From contig NZ_MCVI01000035.1 of assembly GCF_002873135.1 (NCBI RefSeq), forward strand, positions 36,300-100,299: a stretch of 64,000 bases of DNA. Direction: 5' to 3'. Below the pieces are notes generated by a model. It was not told where the DNA came from, made no database searches, and worked only from the letters and a program-made list of their open reading frames with translations. Position numbers and translations under genes: made by a program. Shown here piece by piece: positions 29,879-40,757 of the stretch; the first letter of the stretch is position 1, and each line of letters begins with the position of its first letter. Source of the stretch: Shewanella sp. 10N.286.48.A6 (GTDB taxonomy: Bacteria > Pseudomonadota > Gammaproteobacteria > Enterobacterales > Shewanellaceae).

Positions 29879-30622
29879 TTACTGGAAGGTATATAGCAAG
29901 TTAAATGTGGTGATGGTATCGGTTTTTACACTGTCTTCAGGTACCACTGCTGTGTATCTCACGTTCACCCCGAGTTTAAAGGCCCAATCCTGTAAAAAGG
30001 TATTTCTATAACTGACATCCAAGGTCAAGGTATTGTTATCTTCACCAATTTCTGAGGTTAAATCGGCATTAAGACTGGTATATTCTTGCAATTTAATATT
30101 GTACTTGGCTGCAGTACGTAAAATGATGTCTTGGTTGGCTGCTGGGTTTAGGTCCGAATCCGTTGCTTTGGGTAAGTCATAACGAAAACCGGGACCAACT
30201 TCTAAACTCAGGCTTTGGTTATAATTTGAGACCACATCAAAACCATAACCAGTAGAAACCGTCGACAGTTTGGTATAACTACCAAAATCATCCCAAGTAA
30301 ATTCCCCTCGGCCAAAAATATAGCCGCTTTCTAGCTTATAACTCGACTGGGCAAATACATCATACTTTTCTGCCGTGGTAGAGTCTTTATCTGCGGCGTA
30401 ATACACCTTAAAGGTAAATTCCTGACGGGCTTTTTCAGTATCATAATTTAAATAAGTTCGGCCATTAAAGTTCTGCGACTGGTTGTTACCGGTATTGAGT
30501 TGCATACCCGCTTCAATTTCAGCTTTAAAGTCACTTGGTGGCTCTTTATAGTCAGGGGGAACAAGTGCCCACGCTGAAGACGTAGTGAGTAAAGAAGATA
30601 TGAAGATGCAGACTTTTTTCAT
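29879..30622 (-). CDS. DUF481 (YdiY-like) outer-membrane protein
   Basis: 247 residues with a signal peptide (MKKVCIFISSLLTTSSAWA). Alternating beta-strand pattern with many aromatic residues (EFTWDDFGSYTKLSTVSTGY, NTFLQDWAFKLGVNVRYTAV) and a terminal aromatic residue two from the end (TFNLLYTFQ) fit a beta-barrel. It resembles the DUF481/YdiY 'salt-induced outer membrane protein' group. Function is not established. Confidence 0.82.
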   Translation of the reverse strand: MKKVCIFISSLLTTSSAWALVPPDYKEPPSDFKAEIEAGMQLNTGNNQSQNFNGRTYLNYDTEKARQEFTFKVYYAADKDSTTAEKYDVFAQSSYKLESGYIFGRGEFTWDDFGSYTKLSTVSTGYGFDVVSNYNQSLSLEVGPGFRYDLPKATDSDLNPAANQDIILRTAAKYNIKLQEYTSLNADLTSEIGEDNNTLTLDVSYRNTFLQDWAFKLGVNVRYTAVVPEDSVKTDTITTFNLLYTFQ

Positions 30623-30987
30623 TACGTTGTTTCTATATAGTTATTAGGAACGCCTGAAATACGGATGAAGCGCCATAATACCTGTATTCGCAGTAGCTGC
30701 AAAGCGCTCAATGGCTTCATCTGTGTATTCAATATCAAATTAAATTTCACGCTGGTTATTGTTTTTTGCTGGGTATTTTCATTATTTACCGTCATTGCTG
30801 TCAACGCCTGCTTGAGTGAGTTAATCAGTTAAAGGTAATAAAGCATGCACCACACAAGTATTGCTTGAGTTTTGTGCGGGCTTTATGTATCATCCCGCGC
30901 TTAAATCAGTCATTTAATTCCGTTCCTTGCCTCCAACTTGGTCTGACTGAGCCACACGTGAGGCTAATTAACCGTAAGGAGCAATAA
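30623..30987 (+). promoter_or_regulatory. rpsF operon promoter and leader
   Basis: A good sigma-70 promoter for rpsF reads TTGAGT (30865-30870), 17 bases, TATCAT (30888-30893), then a GC-rich discriminator CCCGCGC typical of stringently controlled genes. The leader has complementary blocks GCCTC (near 30929) and GAGGC (near 30961) before the ribosome site AAGGAG. It could be the S6:S18 leader motif known for rpsF operons; I could not confirm the conserved loop. The minus-strand frame at 30622-30804 is not supported as a gene. Confidence 0.55.
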
Positions 30988-31392
30988 ATGCGTCATTATG
31001 AAATCGTATTTATGGTTCACCCAGATCAAAGTGAACAAGTCCCAGGTATGATCGAGCGTTACAGCAGTGTAATCACTGATGCTAACGGTACTATCAGCCG
31101 TTTAGAAGATTGGGGTCGTCGTCAATTGGCTTACCCAATTCAAGACCTACATAAAGCTCACTATGTTCTTATGAACGTAGAAGCAACTGCAGAGTCTATC
31201 GAAGAGTTAGAAACAGCTTTCCGTTTCAATGACGCTGTTCTGCGTAACATGGTAATGCGCACTAAAACTGCTGTTACTGAAGCTTCTCCAATGGCTAAAG
31301 CAAAAGATGAGCGTGATTCACGTCGTGCTCCTACTGCTGCACCAGCTGCTGAAAAAGAAGTTGAAGCAAGCGCTGAAGAAACTGCTGAATAA
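30988..31392 (+). CDS. rpsF: 30S ribosomal protein S6
   Basis: 134 residues. [20 protein letters not shown] and [19 protein letters not shown] are typical. The C-terminal 30 residues are an Ala/Glu-rich tail ([20 protein letters not shown]). In E. coli such a tail is extended by RimK-added glutamates. First gene of rpsF-priB-rpsR-rplI. Confidence 0.97.
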   Translation: MRHYEIVFMVHPDQSEQVPGMIERYSSVITDANGTISRLEDWGRRQLAYPIQDLHKAHYVLMNVEATAESIEELETAFRFNDAVLRNMVMRTKTAVTEASPMAKAKDERDSRRAPTAAPAAEKEVEASAEETAE

Positions 31393-31399
31393 TTAGTCT

Positions 31400-31702
31400 G
31401 TGATTAATCACTTAGTGTTGACCGGAACGATAACTCGTTCAAAGCGTTTTGATAGTCCCAGCGGCATTCCCCATAAGGTGATTACGCTAGAACACAAAAC
31501 ACAGCGGTATGACGATCAAATGTTGAGAAATGTTTATTGTCTGATCCAAGTCATATTAAGTGGTAAGCGCTTTAACAGCGTAACAGAAGAATTAAAAGCA
31601 GGTGTGCAGGTCCAAGTTGAAGGGTTTATCTCTTTACAACAAGGGCGAAATGGCCAAAATAAATTGGTTTTGCATGCCGAAAATGTCGAATTGAAAACTT
31701 AG
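31400..31702 (+). CDS. priB: Primosomal replication protein N (PriB)
   Basis: A 100-residue single OB-fold protein (LVLTGTITRSKRFDSPSGIP, VEGFISLQQGRNGQNKLVLH). It binds single-stranded DNA and PriA during replication restart. The start is GTG at 31400. Its place between rpsF and rpsR is conserved. Confidence 0.95.
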   Translation: MINHLVLTGTITRSKRFDSPSGIPHKVITLEHKTQRYDDQMLRNVYCLIQVILSGKRFNSVTEELKAGVQVQVEGFISLQQGRNGQNKLVLHAENVELKT

Positions 31703-31942
<240 letters not shown>

Positions 31943-31972
31943 TCGCAGTATTTAAATCAGAGGAATTAGATA

Positions 31973-32425
31973 ATGAACGTTATTCTGCTTGATAAAATCG
32001 CTAACCTAGGCAACTTAGGTGACCAAGTTGCTGTTAAAGCTGGTTATGCTCGTAACTTCCTTTTGCCACAAGGCAAAGCTGTTATCGCTAATGACGAAAA
32101 CGTTAAAGTTTTCGAAGCACGTCGCGCTGAATTAGAAGCTAAATTAGCTGCTGAATTAAGTGTTTGTACTGCTCGCGCTGAAAAGCTTGCTGCATTAGAG
32201 TCAGTTGTTATCGCTTCTAAAGCTGGTGACGAAGGTAAATTATTCGGTTCAGTGGGCAACCGCGACATCGCTGATGCAGTTACTGCAGCAGGCGTTGAGC
32301 TAGCTAAAGCTGAAGTACGTCTACCTTTAGGTGCTTTACGCAACCTAGGTGACTTTGAAGTTGAAGTTCAACTTCATACTGAAGTTAAATCAGTAGTTAA
32401 AATCTCTGTTGTTGCAGAAGATTAA
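31973..32425 (+). CDS. rplI: 50S ribosomal protein L9
   Basis: 150 residues. The N-terminal domain [20 protein letters not shown] with [13 protein letters not shown] binds 23S rRNA. A long helix connects it to the C-terminal domain. Last gene of the operon. Confidence 0.98.
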   Translation: MNVILLDKIANLGNLGDQVAVKAGYARNFLLPQGKAVIANDENVKVFEARRAELEAKLAAELSVCTARAEKLAALESVVIASKAGDEGKLFGSVGNRDIADAVTAAGVELAKAEVRLPLGALRNLGDFEVEVQLHTEVKSVVKISVVAED

Positions 32426-32443
32426 TAGCTCATTGATTTAAAT

Positions 32444-32473
32444 AAAAACACCGCCAATTGGCGGTGTTTTTTT
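32444..32473. terminator. Terminator after the rpsF operon
   Basis: AAAAACACCGCC pairs with GGCGGTGTTTTT around AATT, usable in both directions. A second hairpin, CCCCAA...TTGGGG at 32535-32561, lies just past the stop codon of the convergent peptidase gene and may be its own 3' structure. Confidence 0.92.
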
Positions 32474-32570
32474 ATGTCTTAATTTTAGGCTTTTAAGGCT
32501 TCAGCTTTACCTGTAATGAGAGTGGTCAGGGTCACCCCAAGCTCGTTTGCACAAGTTGGGGCGTGATACT

Positions 32571-34769
32571 CTAATTTCTTACTAGCTCTAACTCATCAAT
32601 CAAGTTTTGGGCGTGATCAACTTTATCCATCATCCATAGGATGTAACGAAAGTCTACGTGTACTGCACGGGTTATCGTTGGGTTAAAGAACCAATCTTTA
32701 GTAATCGCCTCGTAAGTTGAATCAAAGTTCAAACCTACTAACTCACCTTTACCGTTAAATACCGGTGAACCTGAGTTACCACCTGTAGTGTCAACACTGG
32801 ATAAGAAGTTAACCGGCACTGAGTTAAATTCTTCTGGCGTATCTAAACAAGAGAATAAACGACAAATCCATGAGCGTGGATCTTGATAAACCGATGCGAC
32901 AGAGTGCTCACCGTTATCATTGGCTTTAATTGCCGTTAATAGCTTTTGTGGCGCGTTATATGGATCTTCGCCAGTATGTTTAGCCACTATGCCTTCGAGA
33001 CGGGTAAAAGGCTGCTTATAGAGTGCATCTGCAGACTGATAACCATCGACCATGCCGTAGGTGATCCGTAAGGTGCGATTGGCATCTGGATACACAGGCC
33101 AGTCATTGGCTTTGTAATAGCTGATGATGGCTTTCATGTATTCAGGGCGAGCGGTTGATAACTTACCTTTTAAAGTGTTTTCGGCTTTTTCCTGTGCCAT
33201 GTTGGTGTCGTGCAGCGCTACCGCTAAGCGAATAAACGGATCTGAGCTGGTTTCAAAGGCTTGGGCGTCTTTGTCCATCCAAGCTAAACGCTGCTCTTTA
33301 TCCATTAAAGTGGTTAAGGCGTAATAGGCATCTAATTTTGCTGATAATGCCTCAGCATCAGAGATCTTATTCAGTGCGTTATCAAGAATTTCAACGCGCT
33401 GATTTTGCCCCATGTAAGCGTTCAAGTCTTGTAGCCACAAGGTTTTATCGACACTGGCATCAAAACTTCTATCAAGGCGTTTTAAGTTGGCGGCAAACAT
33501 TTTCATATCACGCTGCTGAAACCCTTGCTCACGCTCTGCATCGGGCAGTTGTTTTTCTTTGGCTAAACGATAGAGCTTTTTAGCTGCGGCAAGTATTGCA
33601 CTTGATTGGGCATTATTAAAATAATAGTCAGTTTGAATGAGGTTATTTTGCTCAGCCAGTAATGCTTCTAATTCACCAATCAATTGATGGTTAGCATTGG
33701 CGTCTTTTTTAAGCCAAGCTAAGAAGTTATCTTCACGTGATTGTTTGATACCGACAATATCTGTGGCTTTAAAACCATCGAGTAACCCGTTCAGTTTTTT
33801 CATTCTGTTTGCCATGGAGGCAAGGTTACCGGCGTATTTAATCGCAATGGCGTTATTGTCGGCAGCCATTTGATTAATGGTGTCGATTTGCAGTTGATAG
33901 CGCTTAGCGTAGGTTGGATACATCCAATCACTGGCAAACTCTAACTCGCTGGTTAGGCGGTAACGACTGGTCGCTCCCGGATAGCCTGCGGCAAACACGC
34001 CATCTCCGGCTTTAACGCCATCAGCATTTATTTTAAGATAACTTTTTGGCTGATAAGGCACATTGTCTTCGGCATAACTTGCCGGCTGACCGTCTTTGCC
34101 CACATAGGCACGTAAGAAGGTAAAATCGCCCGAGTGGCGTGGGTATTCATAGTTATCAATATCGCCGCCAAAAGCCCCTACGCTTTCAGGTGGTGCGTAT
34201 ACTAGTCTGACATCACGAATAATGAGTTGTTTAATTAAGTAATACTCAAGTCCATTATGAAAGCTGCTGACTGAACAACGGTAGTTTTCGTCGGTTTCGC
34301 AGTCTTTGATTAATGCTTTACGGTTTGATTGGATATCTTCATAACGGCTAAGAGGATCGCGACTTAAATTCGCATTCACTTGAGAAGTGACATCCGTTAC
34401 CTTCTCAGTGATGTATAATCGCTCATTAGGGCCTGCTGATGGCTCCTCTTTTTTAGTATTAGCTAGAAAGCCGTCTGCTAAGTAATTATGTTCAGTTTTG
34501 CTGTTATATTGGATGGCTCGATAGGCACAATGGTGATTGGTCACAACTAAGCCTTGGGGAGAGACAAAACTGGCGGTACAATAGCCCAGACCCACAACCG
34601 CATTCATTGGATACTGGGTTAAATCTGCAAGCTGTTTAGCAGGAATATCGATGCCGCGTTGTGCTAATTTATCTGCAATAGAAGGCATTTGATAGGGTTG
34701 CCACTGACCTTCATCGGCATAGGCAAATCCAGAAGACAGCACAAGGGCTGCAACGAGTGCATAACGCAT
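32571..34769 (-). CDS. S46 family dipeptidyl-peptidase (DPP7/DPP11 type)
   Basis: 732 residues with a signal peptide (MRYALVAALVLSSGFAYA). Catalytic histidine in VTNHHCAYRAIQY near residue 75, aspartate in GGDIDNYEYPRHSGDF, and serine in TTGGNSGSPVFNGKGELVGL near 655. An alpha-helical insertion spans about 280-570. The family removes dipeptides from peptide N-termini in the periplasm and supports growth on peptides. Whether it prefers hydrophobic (DPP7) or acidic (DPP11) residues cannot be judged reliably here. Confidence 0.9.
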   Translation of the reverse strand: MRYALVAALVLSSGFAYADEGQWQPYQMPSIADKLAQRGIDIPAKQLADLTQYPMNAVVGLGYCTASFVSPQGLVVTNHHCAYRAIQYNSKTEHNYLADGFLANTKKEEPSAGPNERLYITEKVTDVTSQVNANLSRDPLSRYEDIQSNRKALIKDCETDENYRCSVSSFHNGLEYYLIKQLIIRDVRLVYAPPESVGAFGGDIDNYEYPRHSGDFTFLRAYVGKDGQPASYAEDNVPYQPKSYLKINADGVKAGDGVFAAGYPGATSRYRLTSELEFASDWMYPTYAKRYQLQIDTINQMAADNNAIAIKYAGNLASMANRMKKLNGLLDGFKATDIVGIKQSREDNFLAWLKKDANANHQLIGELEALLAEQNNLIQTDYYFNNAQSSAILAAAKKLYRLAKEKQLPDAEREQGFQQRDMKMFAANLKRLDRSFDASVDKTLWLQDLNAYMGQNQRVEILDNALNKISDAEALSAKLDAYYALTTLMDKEQRLAWMDKDAQAFETSSDPFIRLAVALHDTNMAQEKAENTLKGKLSTARPEYMKAIISYYKANDWPVYPDANRTLRITYGMVDGYQSADALYKQPFTRLEGIVAKHTGEDPYNAPQKLLTAIKANDNGEHSVASVYQDPRSWICRLFSCLDTPEEFNSVPVNFLSSVDTTGGNSGSPVFNGKGELVGLNFDSTYEAITKDWFFNPTITRAVHVDFRYILWMMDKVDHAQNLIDELELVRN

Positions 34770-34922
34770 GTTCTTTCCTTATTTTTTATTATTTATTGTT
34801 GTTATTTATACTGATTGTTTATCCGTGTTGGGATAAATGTTACGCGATATCATTGTACTACATGTTTGCATGACCTCGGTGTTATACCATATTTACAAAC
34901 AGGTTGGGAATTGGGAGTTTTA

Positions 34923-36332
34923 ATGTCACAGAAAGGTCCTTTTAAAGCCAGAGAAAGGTTCAAAGATGCTCAAGTTGATGCGCTGAAATTACCGCCGCAT
35001 TCAATTGAAGCTGAGCAATCGGTTCTTGGTGGGTTGATGCTTGATGCTGAGGCCTGGGATAGAGTGGCTGAAGCGCTTGTGCCCGAAGATTTTTATTCTC
35101 GCTCCCATCGGATGATTTACGCTGCGATGAGCCGTTTGGTTGAAAGCAGTCACCCGATTGATTTGATCACCGTATCAGAGCGCCTGGAAGTTGAAGATCA
35201 ACTTGAAGACGCTGGCGGCTTTGCTTACTTAGGTGAAATTGCCAAAAACACCCCGAGTGCGGGTAATATTTTATCTTATGCCGATATTGTACGTGAACGA
35301 GCTGTTGTACGTGACATGATTGGTGTTGCCCATGAAATTGCTGATGCAGGCTATAACCCTGAGGGTCGTAACTCCAGTGATTTACTGGATTTAGCGGAAA
35401 CTAAAGTTTTTAAAATTGCTGAGTCGCGTGCTAATGCCAACGAAGGCCCTGAAGGGATTAAATCGATCCTTGAAAAAACCGTCGACAAAATTGAGCAGTT
35501 ATACAATAACCCCCATAACGGTGTGACCGGTGTATCAAGTGGTTTTACCGATCTTGATAAAATGACCGCCGGCTTCCAATCGGGTGACCTTGTTATTGTG
35601 GCGGCACGTCCTTCAATGGGTAAAACCACCTTTGCGATGAACTTGTGTGAACAAGCAGCCATGAATGAAGATAAACCTGTGCTTATTTTCAGTTTAGAGA
35701 TGCCATCAGAACAAATTATGATGCGTATGCTGGCATCACTTGGCCGGGTTGATCAAACTAAAATTCGTACCGGTCAGTTAGATGATGAAGATTGGGCGCG
35801 TGTTTCTTCAACCATGGGGATTATGCTTGAGCAAGGCAAAATGTATATCGATGACGGTTCAGGCTTAACGCCGACAGAAGTGCGAAGTCGTGCCCGTCGT
35901 ATTGCGCGTGAGTATGGCGGTTTATCAATGATCATGATTGATTACTTGCAGTTAATGCAGGTGCCTTCATTAAAAGATAACCGTACCTTAGAAATTGCAG
36001 AAATCTCGCGCTCACTTAAATCCTTAGCCAAAGAACTAGAGATCCCGGTCATTGCGTTATCACAGCTTAACCGCTCGTTGGAGCAACGTGCTGATAAGCG
36101 CCCAGTTAACTCTGACTTACGTGAATCAGGTTCAATTGAGCAAGATGCGGATTTGATCATGTTTATTTATCGTGATGAAGTGTATAACGATGATTCAGAA
36201 CAAAAAGGTGTCGCTGAAATCATTATTGGTAAACAACGTAACGGCCCGATTGGCCGCGTGCCGCTGGCGTTCCAAGGCCAGTTCTCGCGTTTTGATAATT
36301 ATTCTGGCGCACAAGTCTTTGATGAAGATTAA
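34923..36332 (+). CDS. dnaB: Replicative DNA helicase DnaB
   Basis: 469 residues from the ATG at 34923 (MSQKGPFKARERF), with GGGAG upstream. The open frame continues 36 codons further but that part is not family-like. N-terminal domain with PHSIEAEQSVLGGLMLDAEA. RecA-like C-terminal domain with Walker A ARPSMGKTTFAMN and Walker B MIMIDYLQLM. No intein interrupts it. Confidence 0.97.
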   Translation: MSQKGPFKARERFKDAQVDALKLPPHSIEAEQSVLGGLMLDAEAWDRVAEALVPEDFYSRSHRMIYAAMSRLVESSHPIDLITVSERLEVEDQLEDAGGFAYLGEIAKNTPSAGNILSYADIVRERAVVRDMIGVAHEIADAGYNPEGRNSSDLLDLAETKVFKIAESRANANEGPEGIKSILEKTVDKIEQLYNNPHNGVTGVSSGFTDLDKMTAGFQSGDLVIVAARPSMGKTTFAMNLCEQAAMNEDKPVLIFSLEMPSEQIMMRMLASLGRVDQTKIRTGQLDDEDWARVSSTMGIMLEQGKMYIDDGSGLTPTEVRSRARRIAREYGGLSMIMIDYLQLMQVPSLKDNRTLEIAEISRSLKSLAKELEIPVIALSQLNRSLEQRADKRPVNSDLRESGSIEQDADLIMFIYRDEVYNDDSEQKGVAEIIIGKQRNGPIGRVPLAFQGQFSRFDNYSGAQVFDED

Positions 36333-36459
36333 TCTCATCAGATAGGTATTTAGTCTTTGCGTTAGTCGTACCGAAAAGCCTCTGTTTTAACGCAGAGGCT
36401 CATTTTTTAGTCTTGTGTTGCTCAATTATTTGAATGAAGCAATCAGTAAGGTTAGTTAT

Positions 36460-37551
36460 TTGAAACCATTTCCCCGTGCTGAAATTAGTCGTAAAGCTTT
36501 GCAAGCTAACCTTGCAAGGCTGCGTGAAATTGCGCCCAACAGTAAAGTCATGGCTGTGGTTAAAGCCAATGGTTATGGGCATGGCTTGCTCAACGTGGCC
36601 GAGTCTGTCGCTGACTGTATTGACTGCGCCGATGGATTTGGACTGGCGCGACTTGAAGAAGCGCTTGAATTACGCCAAGGCGGTGTTAACGCTAAGCTAC
36701 TGTTGCTTGAAGGTTGTTTTCGTCAATCTGACTTACCCACATTAGTTGAGCATAAAATTGATACCGTGGTGCATCATGAGTCGCAATTGGTGATGTTAGA
36801 GCAATCGACACTTACTGCGCCCATTACCGTCTGGCTTAAAATTGATACAGGCATGCATCGTTTAGGCTTTGGTATTGAACAATTCAAGGCTGTTTATCAA
36901 CGCTTAATGGCTTGCCCACAAGTTGCCAAACCTATTCATTTAATGACCCATTTTGCTTGTGCCGATGAGCCTGATAACCCCTTAACCCAAGTGCAAATTG
37001 ATGCTTTTCAGCAGTTGATTAACGATTTACCTGGCGATCGAACGTTAGCTAATTCTGCCGCTACGTTATTTTGGCCTCAAAGCCAGTGTGACTGGATAAG
37101 ACCAGGTATCGCACTCTATGGGGTATCGCCTGTACTGGGTGATAAAGGTGTTCATCATGGGCTAGTTCCCGCAATGGAGTTAGTGTCAAACCTTATTGCG
37201 GTACGTGAGCATAAAGCCGGACAAAGTGTTGGCTATGGCGCTTATTGGACTGCAAAACAAGATACTCGTCTAGGCGTGGTTGCCATAGGTTATGGCGATG
37301 GTTATCCGCGCAATGCCCCTGAAGGTACCCCCGTGTTGCTTAATGGCCGCAGAGTGCCCATTGTTGGTCGAGTCTCTATGGACATGCTGACCGTTGATTT
37401 GGGGCTTGATGCAACTGATAAGGTCGGGGATTCAGTGCAGCTGTGGGGTAAAGGGCTTGCTGTAGAAGAAGTGGCAGAGCACATTGGCACCATTGCTTAT
37501 GAGTTAGTAACTAAACTCACCCCAAGAGTCGTGGTTGATTTACAAGATTAA
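36460..37551 (+). CDS. alr: Alanine racemase
   Basis: Makes D-alanine for peptidoglycan with PLP. 363 residues from a TTG at 36460 ([20 protein letters not shown] after the start), preceded by AAGG. The PLP lysine is in [11 protein letters not shown] near residue 34, and the catalytic tyrosine region [20 protein letters not shown] is near 265. A GTG at 36415 is the alternative start. It follows dnaB as in many gammaproteobacteria. Confidence 0.95.
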   Translation: MKPFPRAEISRKALQANLARLREIAPNSKVMAVVKANGYGHGLLNVAESVADCIDCADGFGLARLEEALELRQGGVNAKLLLLEGCFRQSDLPTLVEHKIDTVVHHESQLVMLEQSTLTAPITVWLKIDTGMHRLGFGIEQFKAVYQRLMACPQVAKPIHLMTHFACADEPDNPLTQVQIDAFQQLINDLPGDRTLANSAATLFWPQSQCDWIRPGIALYGVSPVLGDKGVHHGLVPAMELVSNLIAVREHKAGQSVGYGAYWTAKQDTRLGVVAIGYGDGYPRNAPEGTPVLLNGRRVPIVGRVSMDMLTVDLGLDATDKVGDSVQLWGKGLAVEEVAEHIGTIAYELVTKLTPRVVVDLQD

Positions 37552-37620
37552 TCTCAATTTAATTAATGGTTTATAGCCTAGAGCTTGAATCTTAAATTAG
37601 TCATAGATAGGAAGTATTAA

Positions 37621-39006
37621 GTGCAGTTGTATAAATCAGTCGTTATGATTTATTGCGTGTTTTTTAGTATCGACAGTGTCGCCCAGTCTGAAGCTATTCA
37701 CTCCGTAATTTCAAATGATCCAGAGTATGTGACTGCCAGTAAAACCACAACGAGTCATCGCCCTGATACAGAAGTGGTTGTAGAGACTGAGCTTATTTCT
37801 GAGATAAACCCACAGTCACAGCAACAAAATACTGCTGAAAAGCCGTCTGCGGTAACGCCCTCTGAAAAAGCACTGTCTCCAGAATTTGTCGCAGTGCCAA
37901 TTGTCTTTTCAACTGAGACCTTGAGCACCACATTCGGCGCAGCAGGTGTCCTTAAGCATGCCGGTCAACCGCAAGCCGTAGCATTAGGCATTGGCTTATA
38001 CTCTGCCAATGACAGTTGGCTAAGTTATGCAGGTTTTTATCATTATCAATTGCCAGAGCTTGATCAATGGTTATTTAGTGCCGAATTGTTTCGTGGTCAT
38101 TACGAGCAAGGGATATATTACTTGCCCAATAGTGACCTATACGAGCCAAAAGCCAATGACATCAGTCGAGTCATTAGTGTCGGGGATGAAGGCTTTAACA
38201 AACTGACCATGGAATATGTATTACCCATCGCCAGAGGTAAGCATGGCGCTGCAAACGCGCTTGGGGAAAACACCACACCAATTAGCTGGAACCCATTAGA
38301 GTCAGGTGTTAGCTCTATCAGCTTAACCCCGTTTAGCAAGTATCGAGAGCTTGAAGCATTAGCCTATTTAGCCGACGAAGCCCGTGGTGTTGAGCTTGCT
38401 TTTAATTGGGATAACCGCGATGCCAAACTAAATAGCACCGAGGGTGGTCAAACAAATCTAACCATCACCAAAGGCTTTAGTGTCGATGATGATCCAAGCT
38501 GGTTGATGTGGGAATTTGAACAAAGCGCATTTATGTCTTTTGGGAGTAACAGTTGGTTTGAGCAACAAGTGCTCGGGATTAATTTCTACTTAGCGGATAC
38601 CCCAAGTTGGGAGCAAGATTATAAACAACAGCAATTTCAGCAGCCTCCTAGTTTTGCTGGGGTGTCATTAGGTGGCTTTGATCGTTTGCGCGGTTACTCT
38701 TCAAAGCAGTTTACTGGCCGCAGCGCAGTCAATTATGCCCTAGAGTATCGAGTCACACCTCAATGGCAGCCACTACAATCACTGCCGGTGTTTAATCTAT
38801 ATAACATTCCTTGGTGGCAGTGGGTATTATTTGCCGAAGCTGGCAATGTGGCTGATGAATTTACTTTAACTGAACTGCATGATGATATGAAAACTAACTA
38901 CGGCGCAGGCATACGTTTTGAAGTTGAAGGTATAGTGATAAGAACCGACTTTGTTACTGGCGGTGATGAAAGTCAGTTTTGGGTTATGGTTAATCAAGCA
39001 TTTTAG
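37621..39006 (+). CDS. Outer-membrane surface-antigen (D15/Omp85-like) protein
   Basis: 461 residues with a signal peptide (VVMIYCVFFSIDSVAQ). A low-complexity Ser/Thr/Glu-rich region (about 20-90) precedes a beta-barrel-like domain. The segment LGGFDRLRGYSSKQFTGRSA near 350 is the L6/RGY motif of Omp85-fold barrels, followed by YALEYRV. No POTRA repeats are apparent. The start is GTG at 37621. It may be a small D15-type barrel; substrate unknown. Confidence 0.78.
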   Translation: MQLYKSVVMIYCVFFSIDSVAQSEAIHSVISNDPEYVTASKTTTSHRPDTEVVVETELISEINPQSQQQNTAEKPSAVTPSEKALSPEFVAVPIVFSTETLSTTFGAAGVLKHAGQPQAVALGIGLYSANDSWLSYAGFYHYQLPELDQWLFSAELFRGHYEQGIYYLPNSDLYEPKANDISRVISVGDEGFNKLTMEYVLPIARGKHGAANALGENTTPISWNPLESGVSSISLTPFSKYRELEALAYLADEARGVELAFNWDNRDAKLNSTEGGQTNLTITKGFSVDDDPSWLMWEFEQSAFMSFGSNSWFEQQVLGINFYLADTPSWEQDYKQQQFQQPPSFAGVSLGGFDRLRGYSSKQFTGRSAVNYALEYRVTPQWQPLQSLPVFNLYNIPWWQWVLFAEAGNVADEFTLTELHDDMKTNYGAGIRFEVEGIVIRTDFVTGGDESQFWVMVNQAF

Positions 39007-39133
39007 TTTCTTGGTGATGAAATTAGTGGCTGCTGATATTAATTAGCCGTTTGTTAATGATATAATCACTAGTTCGTTTTTTAGTAAGCATCATATTTTA
39101 TTAATCGTTGATTTTCTTCGATAAGGTACCATT

Positions 39134-40159
39134 TTGGCTCTAACAACACTCAACCGCTCACTTTCAATCGCTCCAATGCTTGATTGGACCGATAGGCATT
39201 ACCGTTACTTTGCGCGCCTGATGTCTGCACATACTGTGCTTTATACCGAAATGGTGACGACAGGGGCGATCATTCATGGTCAGGCTGATTACTTAGCTTA
39301 TAACCAAGAAGAGCATCCGCTTGCTTTGCAGCTTGGTGGGTCTAACCCTAAAGATTTAGCCACCTGTGCCAAACTGGCTTTTGAGCGCGGTTATGATGAA
39401 ATCAATTTAAATGTGGGTTGTCCATCAGATAGAGTCCAAAGCGGACGGTTTGGCGCTTGTTTGATGGCTGAGCCTAAGTTAGTTGCAGAATGTGTTGATG
39501 CCATGAAGCAAGTTGCTGATATCCCTGTGACGGTTAAAACCCGTATTGGTATCGATGAGCAAGACAGTTATGAATTTCTCACCGAATTTGTTGATACGGT
39601 TAAAGCTATTGGTTGCGATACTTTTATTGTCCATGCCAGAAAAGCGTGGTTACAAGGGTTAAGCCCAAAAGAAAATCGTGAAATTCCAGAGCTTAACTAT
39701 GAGCGGGTGTATCAATTAAAGCGGGATTATGCCGATTTAAATATCAGTATTAATGGCGGCGTTAAAACCATTGAAGATTCATTGGTGCATTTACAGCAAT
39801 TAGATGGGGTGATGATCGGCCGTGAAGCGTACCAAAACCCTTATATATTAGCTGAAGTGGATCAACGTATTTACGGTGACGACAAAGCTGTGTTAACTCG
39901 TGAGCAAGTGATTGAACAAATGGTGCCCTACATTGAGCAGCATATACAGTCAGGCGGGCGTTTAAACCACATCACTCGTCACATGATTGGCTTATTTCAA
40001 GGCCTACCTGGCTCAAGGGGCTGGCGTAGATATCTTAGTGAAAACGCTCATAAGCCGGGTGCGGGTGTTGAGGTTATTTGGGATGCGGTTGAGAAAATGC
40101 ATCAAAGTAGGCCGCCTGCTGATGTGACTTTCTACCCTAATAACATGAGTAATGATTAA
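39134..40159 (+). CDS. dusA: tRNA-dihydrouridine(20/20a) synthase DusA
   Basis: An FMN enzyme that reduces U20/U20a in the tRNA D loop. 341 residues from a TTG at 39134 with AAGG upstream. [39 protein letters not shown] with the catalytic cysteine, KTRIGID and [10 protein letters not shown] are all present. The DusA-type insertion [19 protein letters not shown] separates it from DusB and DusC. Confidence 0.96.
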   Translation: MALTTLNRSLSIAPMLDWTDRHYRYFARLMSAHTVLYTEMVTTGAIIHGQADYLAYNQEEHPLALQLGGSNPKDLATCAKLAFERGYDEINLNVGCPSDRVQSGRFGACLMAEPKLVAECVDAMKQVADIPVTVKTRIGIDEQDSYEFLTEFVDTVKAIGCDTFIVHARKAWLQGLSPKENREIPELNYERVYQLKRDYADLNISINGGVKTIEDSLVHLQQLDGVMIGREAYQNPYILAEVDQRIYGDDKAVLTREQVIEQMVPYIEQHIQSGGRLNHITRHMIGLFQGLPGSRGWRRYLSENAHKPGAGVEVIWDAVEKMHQSRPPADVTFYPNNMSND

Positions 40160-40178
40160 GTCTTTATTCGTTAAAAAT

Positions 40179-40203
40179 AGCGTCTCATTGAGGCGCTTTT
40201 TTT
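40179..40203 (+). terminator. Terminator after dusA
   Basis: AGCGTCT pairs with AGGCGCT (one G-T pair) around CATTG, then seven T bases. Confidence 0.85.
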
Positions 40204-40362
40204 ATGCCTGTAGCTTAGCTAATTAAGTATTAGCTAAATTCACTATCAGGATGGTGAAAATGACTAATTGTTTGATTATTGTTCAGTGGCTGTTGTGAGC
40301 CTGTTTTTGTTTAAAGTTAATATAACTACTATTAATCAGTCGTTTATATTGTTTTTTAAAAC

Positions 40363-40379
40363 TTGGCACGTAGCTTGTA
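40363..40379 (+). promoter_or_regulatory. Sigma-54-type promoter of the PspC-domain operon
   Basis: TTGGCACGTAGCTTGTA matches the -24/-12 pattern (TGGCAC, then five bases, TTGCA/T) with GG and the TTG element at the correct distance. It lies 40 bases before the first ATG of the operon. Sigma-54 promoters need an enhancer-binding protein; none is encoded nearby. Phage-shock genes in E. coli are sigma-54 genes activated by PspF, which fits the PspC-domain gene downstream. Confidence 0.75.
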
Positions 40380-40418
40380 ATAACCATGGTGTACCCAACA
40401 TTAGGAAAGGAAAACATC

Positions 40419-40754
40419 ATGTTTAACTCAATATCAAATGAAAATTCAGTGGTTAGTTCATCATCTATAACAAGCAATCGCATGTTTAAGAAACTGGCAT
40501 TAATTGCTGTTATCGCCACCGCAAGTATTGGTGCTCAAGCAAATGAACTTAATAGTGCTGACATGGTAGAGGTATTAGAAGCTCGTTTGACTGATGCAAC
40601 CACTGAAATGCTACAAACTGCGAGACAAGAAATTAGCTTGAGCTTACATAGCCAAATTGCTGAACAAGTTTTTGAGTTAAACAGCTCGCTTGAAATGACT
40701 GACGATGTAATAGCAACACAATCAGACACTGCTTTAGCAAGCAATGAGGACTGA
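40419..40754 (+). CDS. Small exported protein, first gene of the sigma-54/PspC operon
   Basis: 111 residues from the ATG at 40419, with AGGAAAGGA upstream. A 20-residue polar start is followed by a hydrophobic signal (KLALIAVIATASIGAQA) and a predicted mostly helical, acidic mature part (MVEVLEARLTDATTEMLQTA). I do not recognise the family. Its place directly behind a sigma-54 promoter and ahead of two small membrane-protein genes suggests an envelope-stress role. Confidence 0.7.
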   Translation: MFNSISNENSVVSSSSITSNRMFKKLALIAVIATASIGAQANELNSADMVEVLEARLTDATTEMLQTARQEISLSLHSQIAEQVFELNSSLEMTDDVIATQSDTALASNED

Positions 40755-40757
40755 TTT

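Noticed and set aside
30622..30804. 60-codon minus-strand frame upstream of the DUF481 gene
   Set aside because: No domain and no ribosome site; it lies in the leader of the DUF481 gene and shows no coding character.
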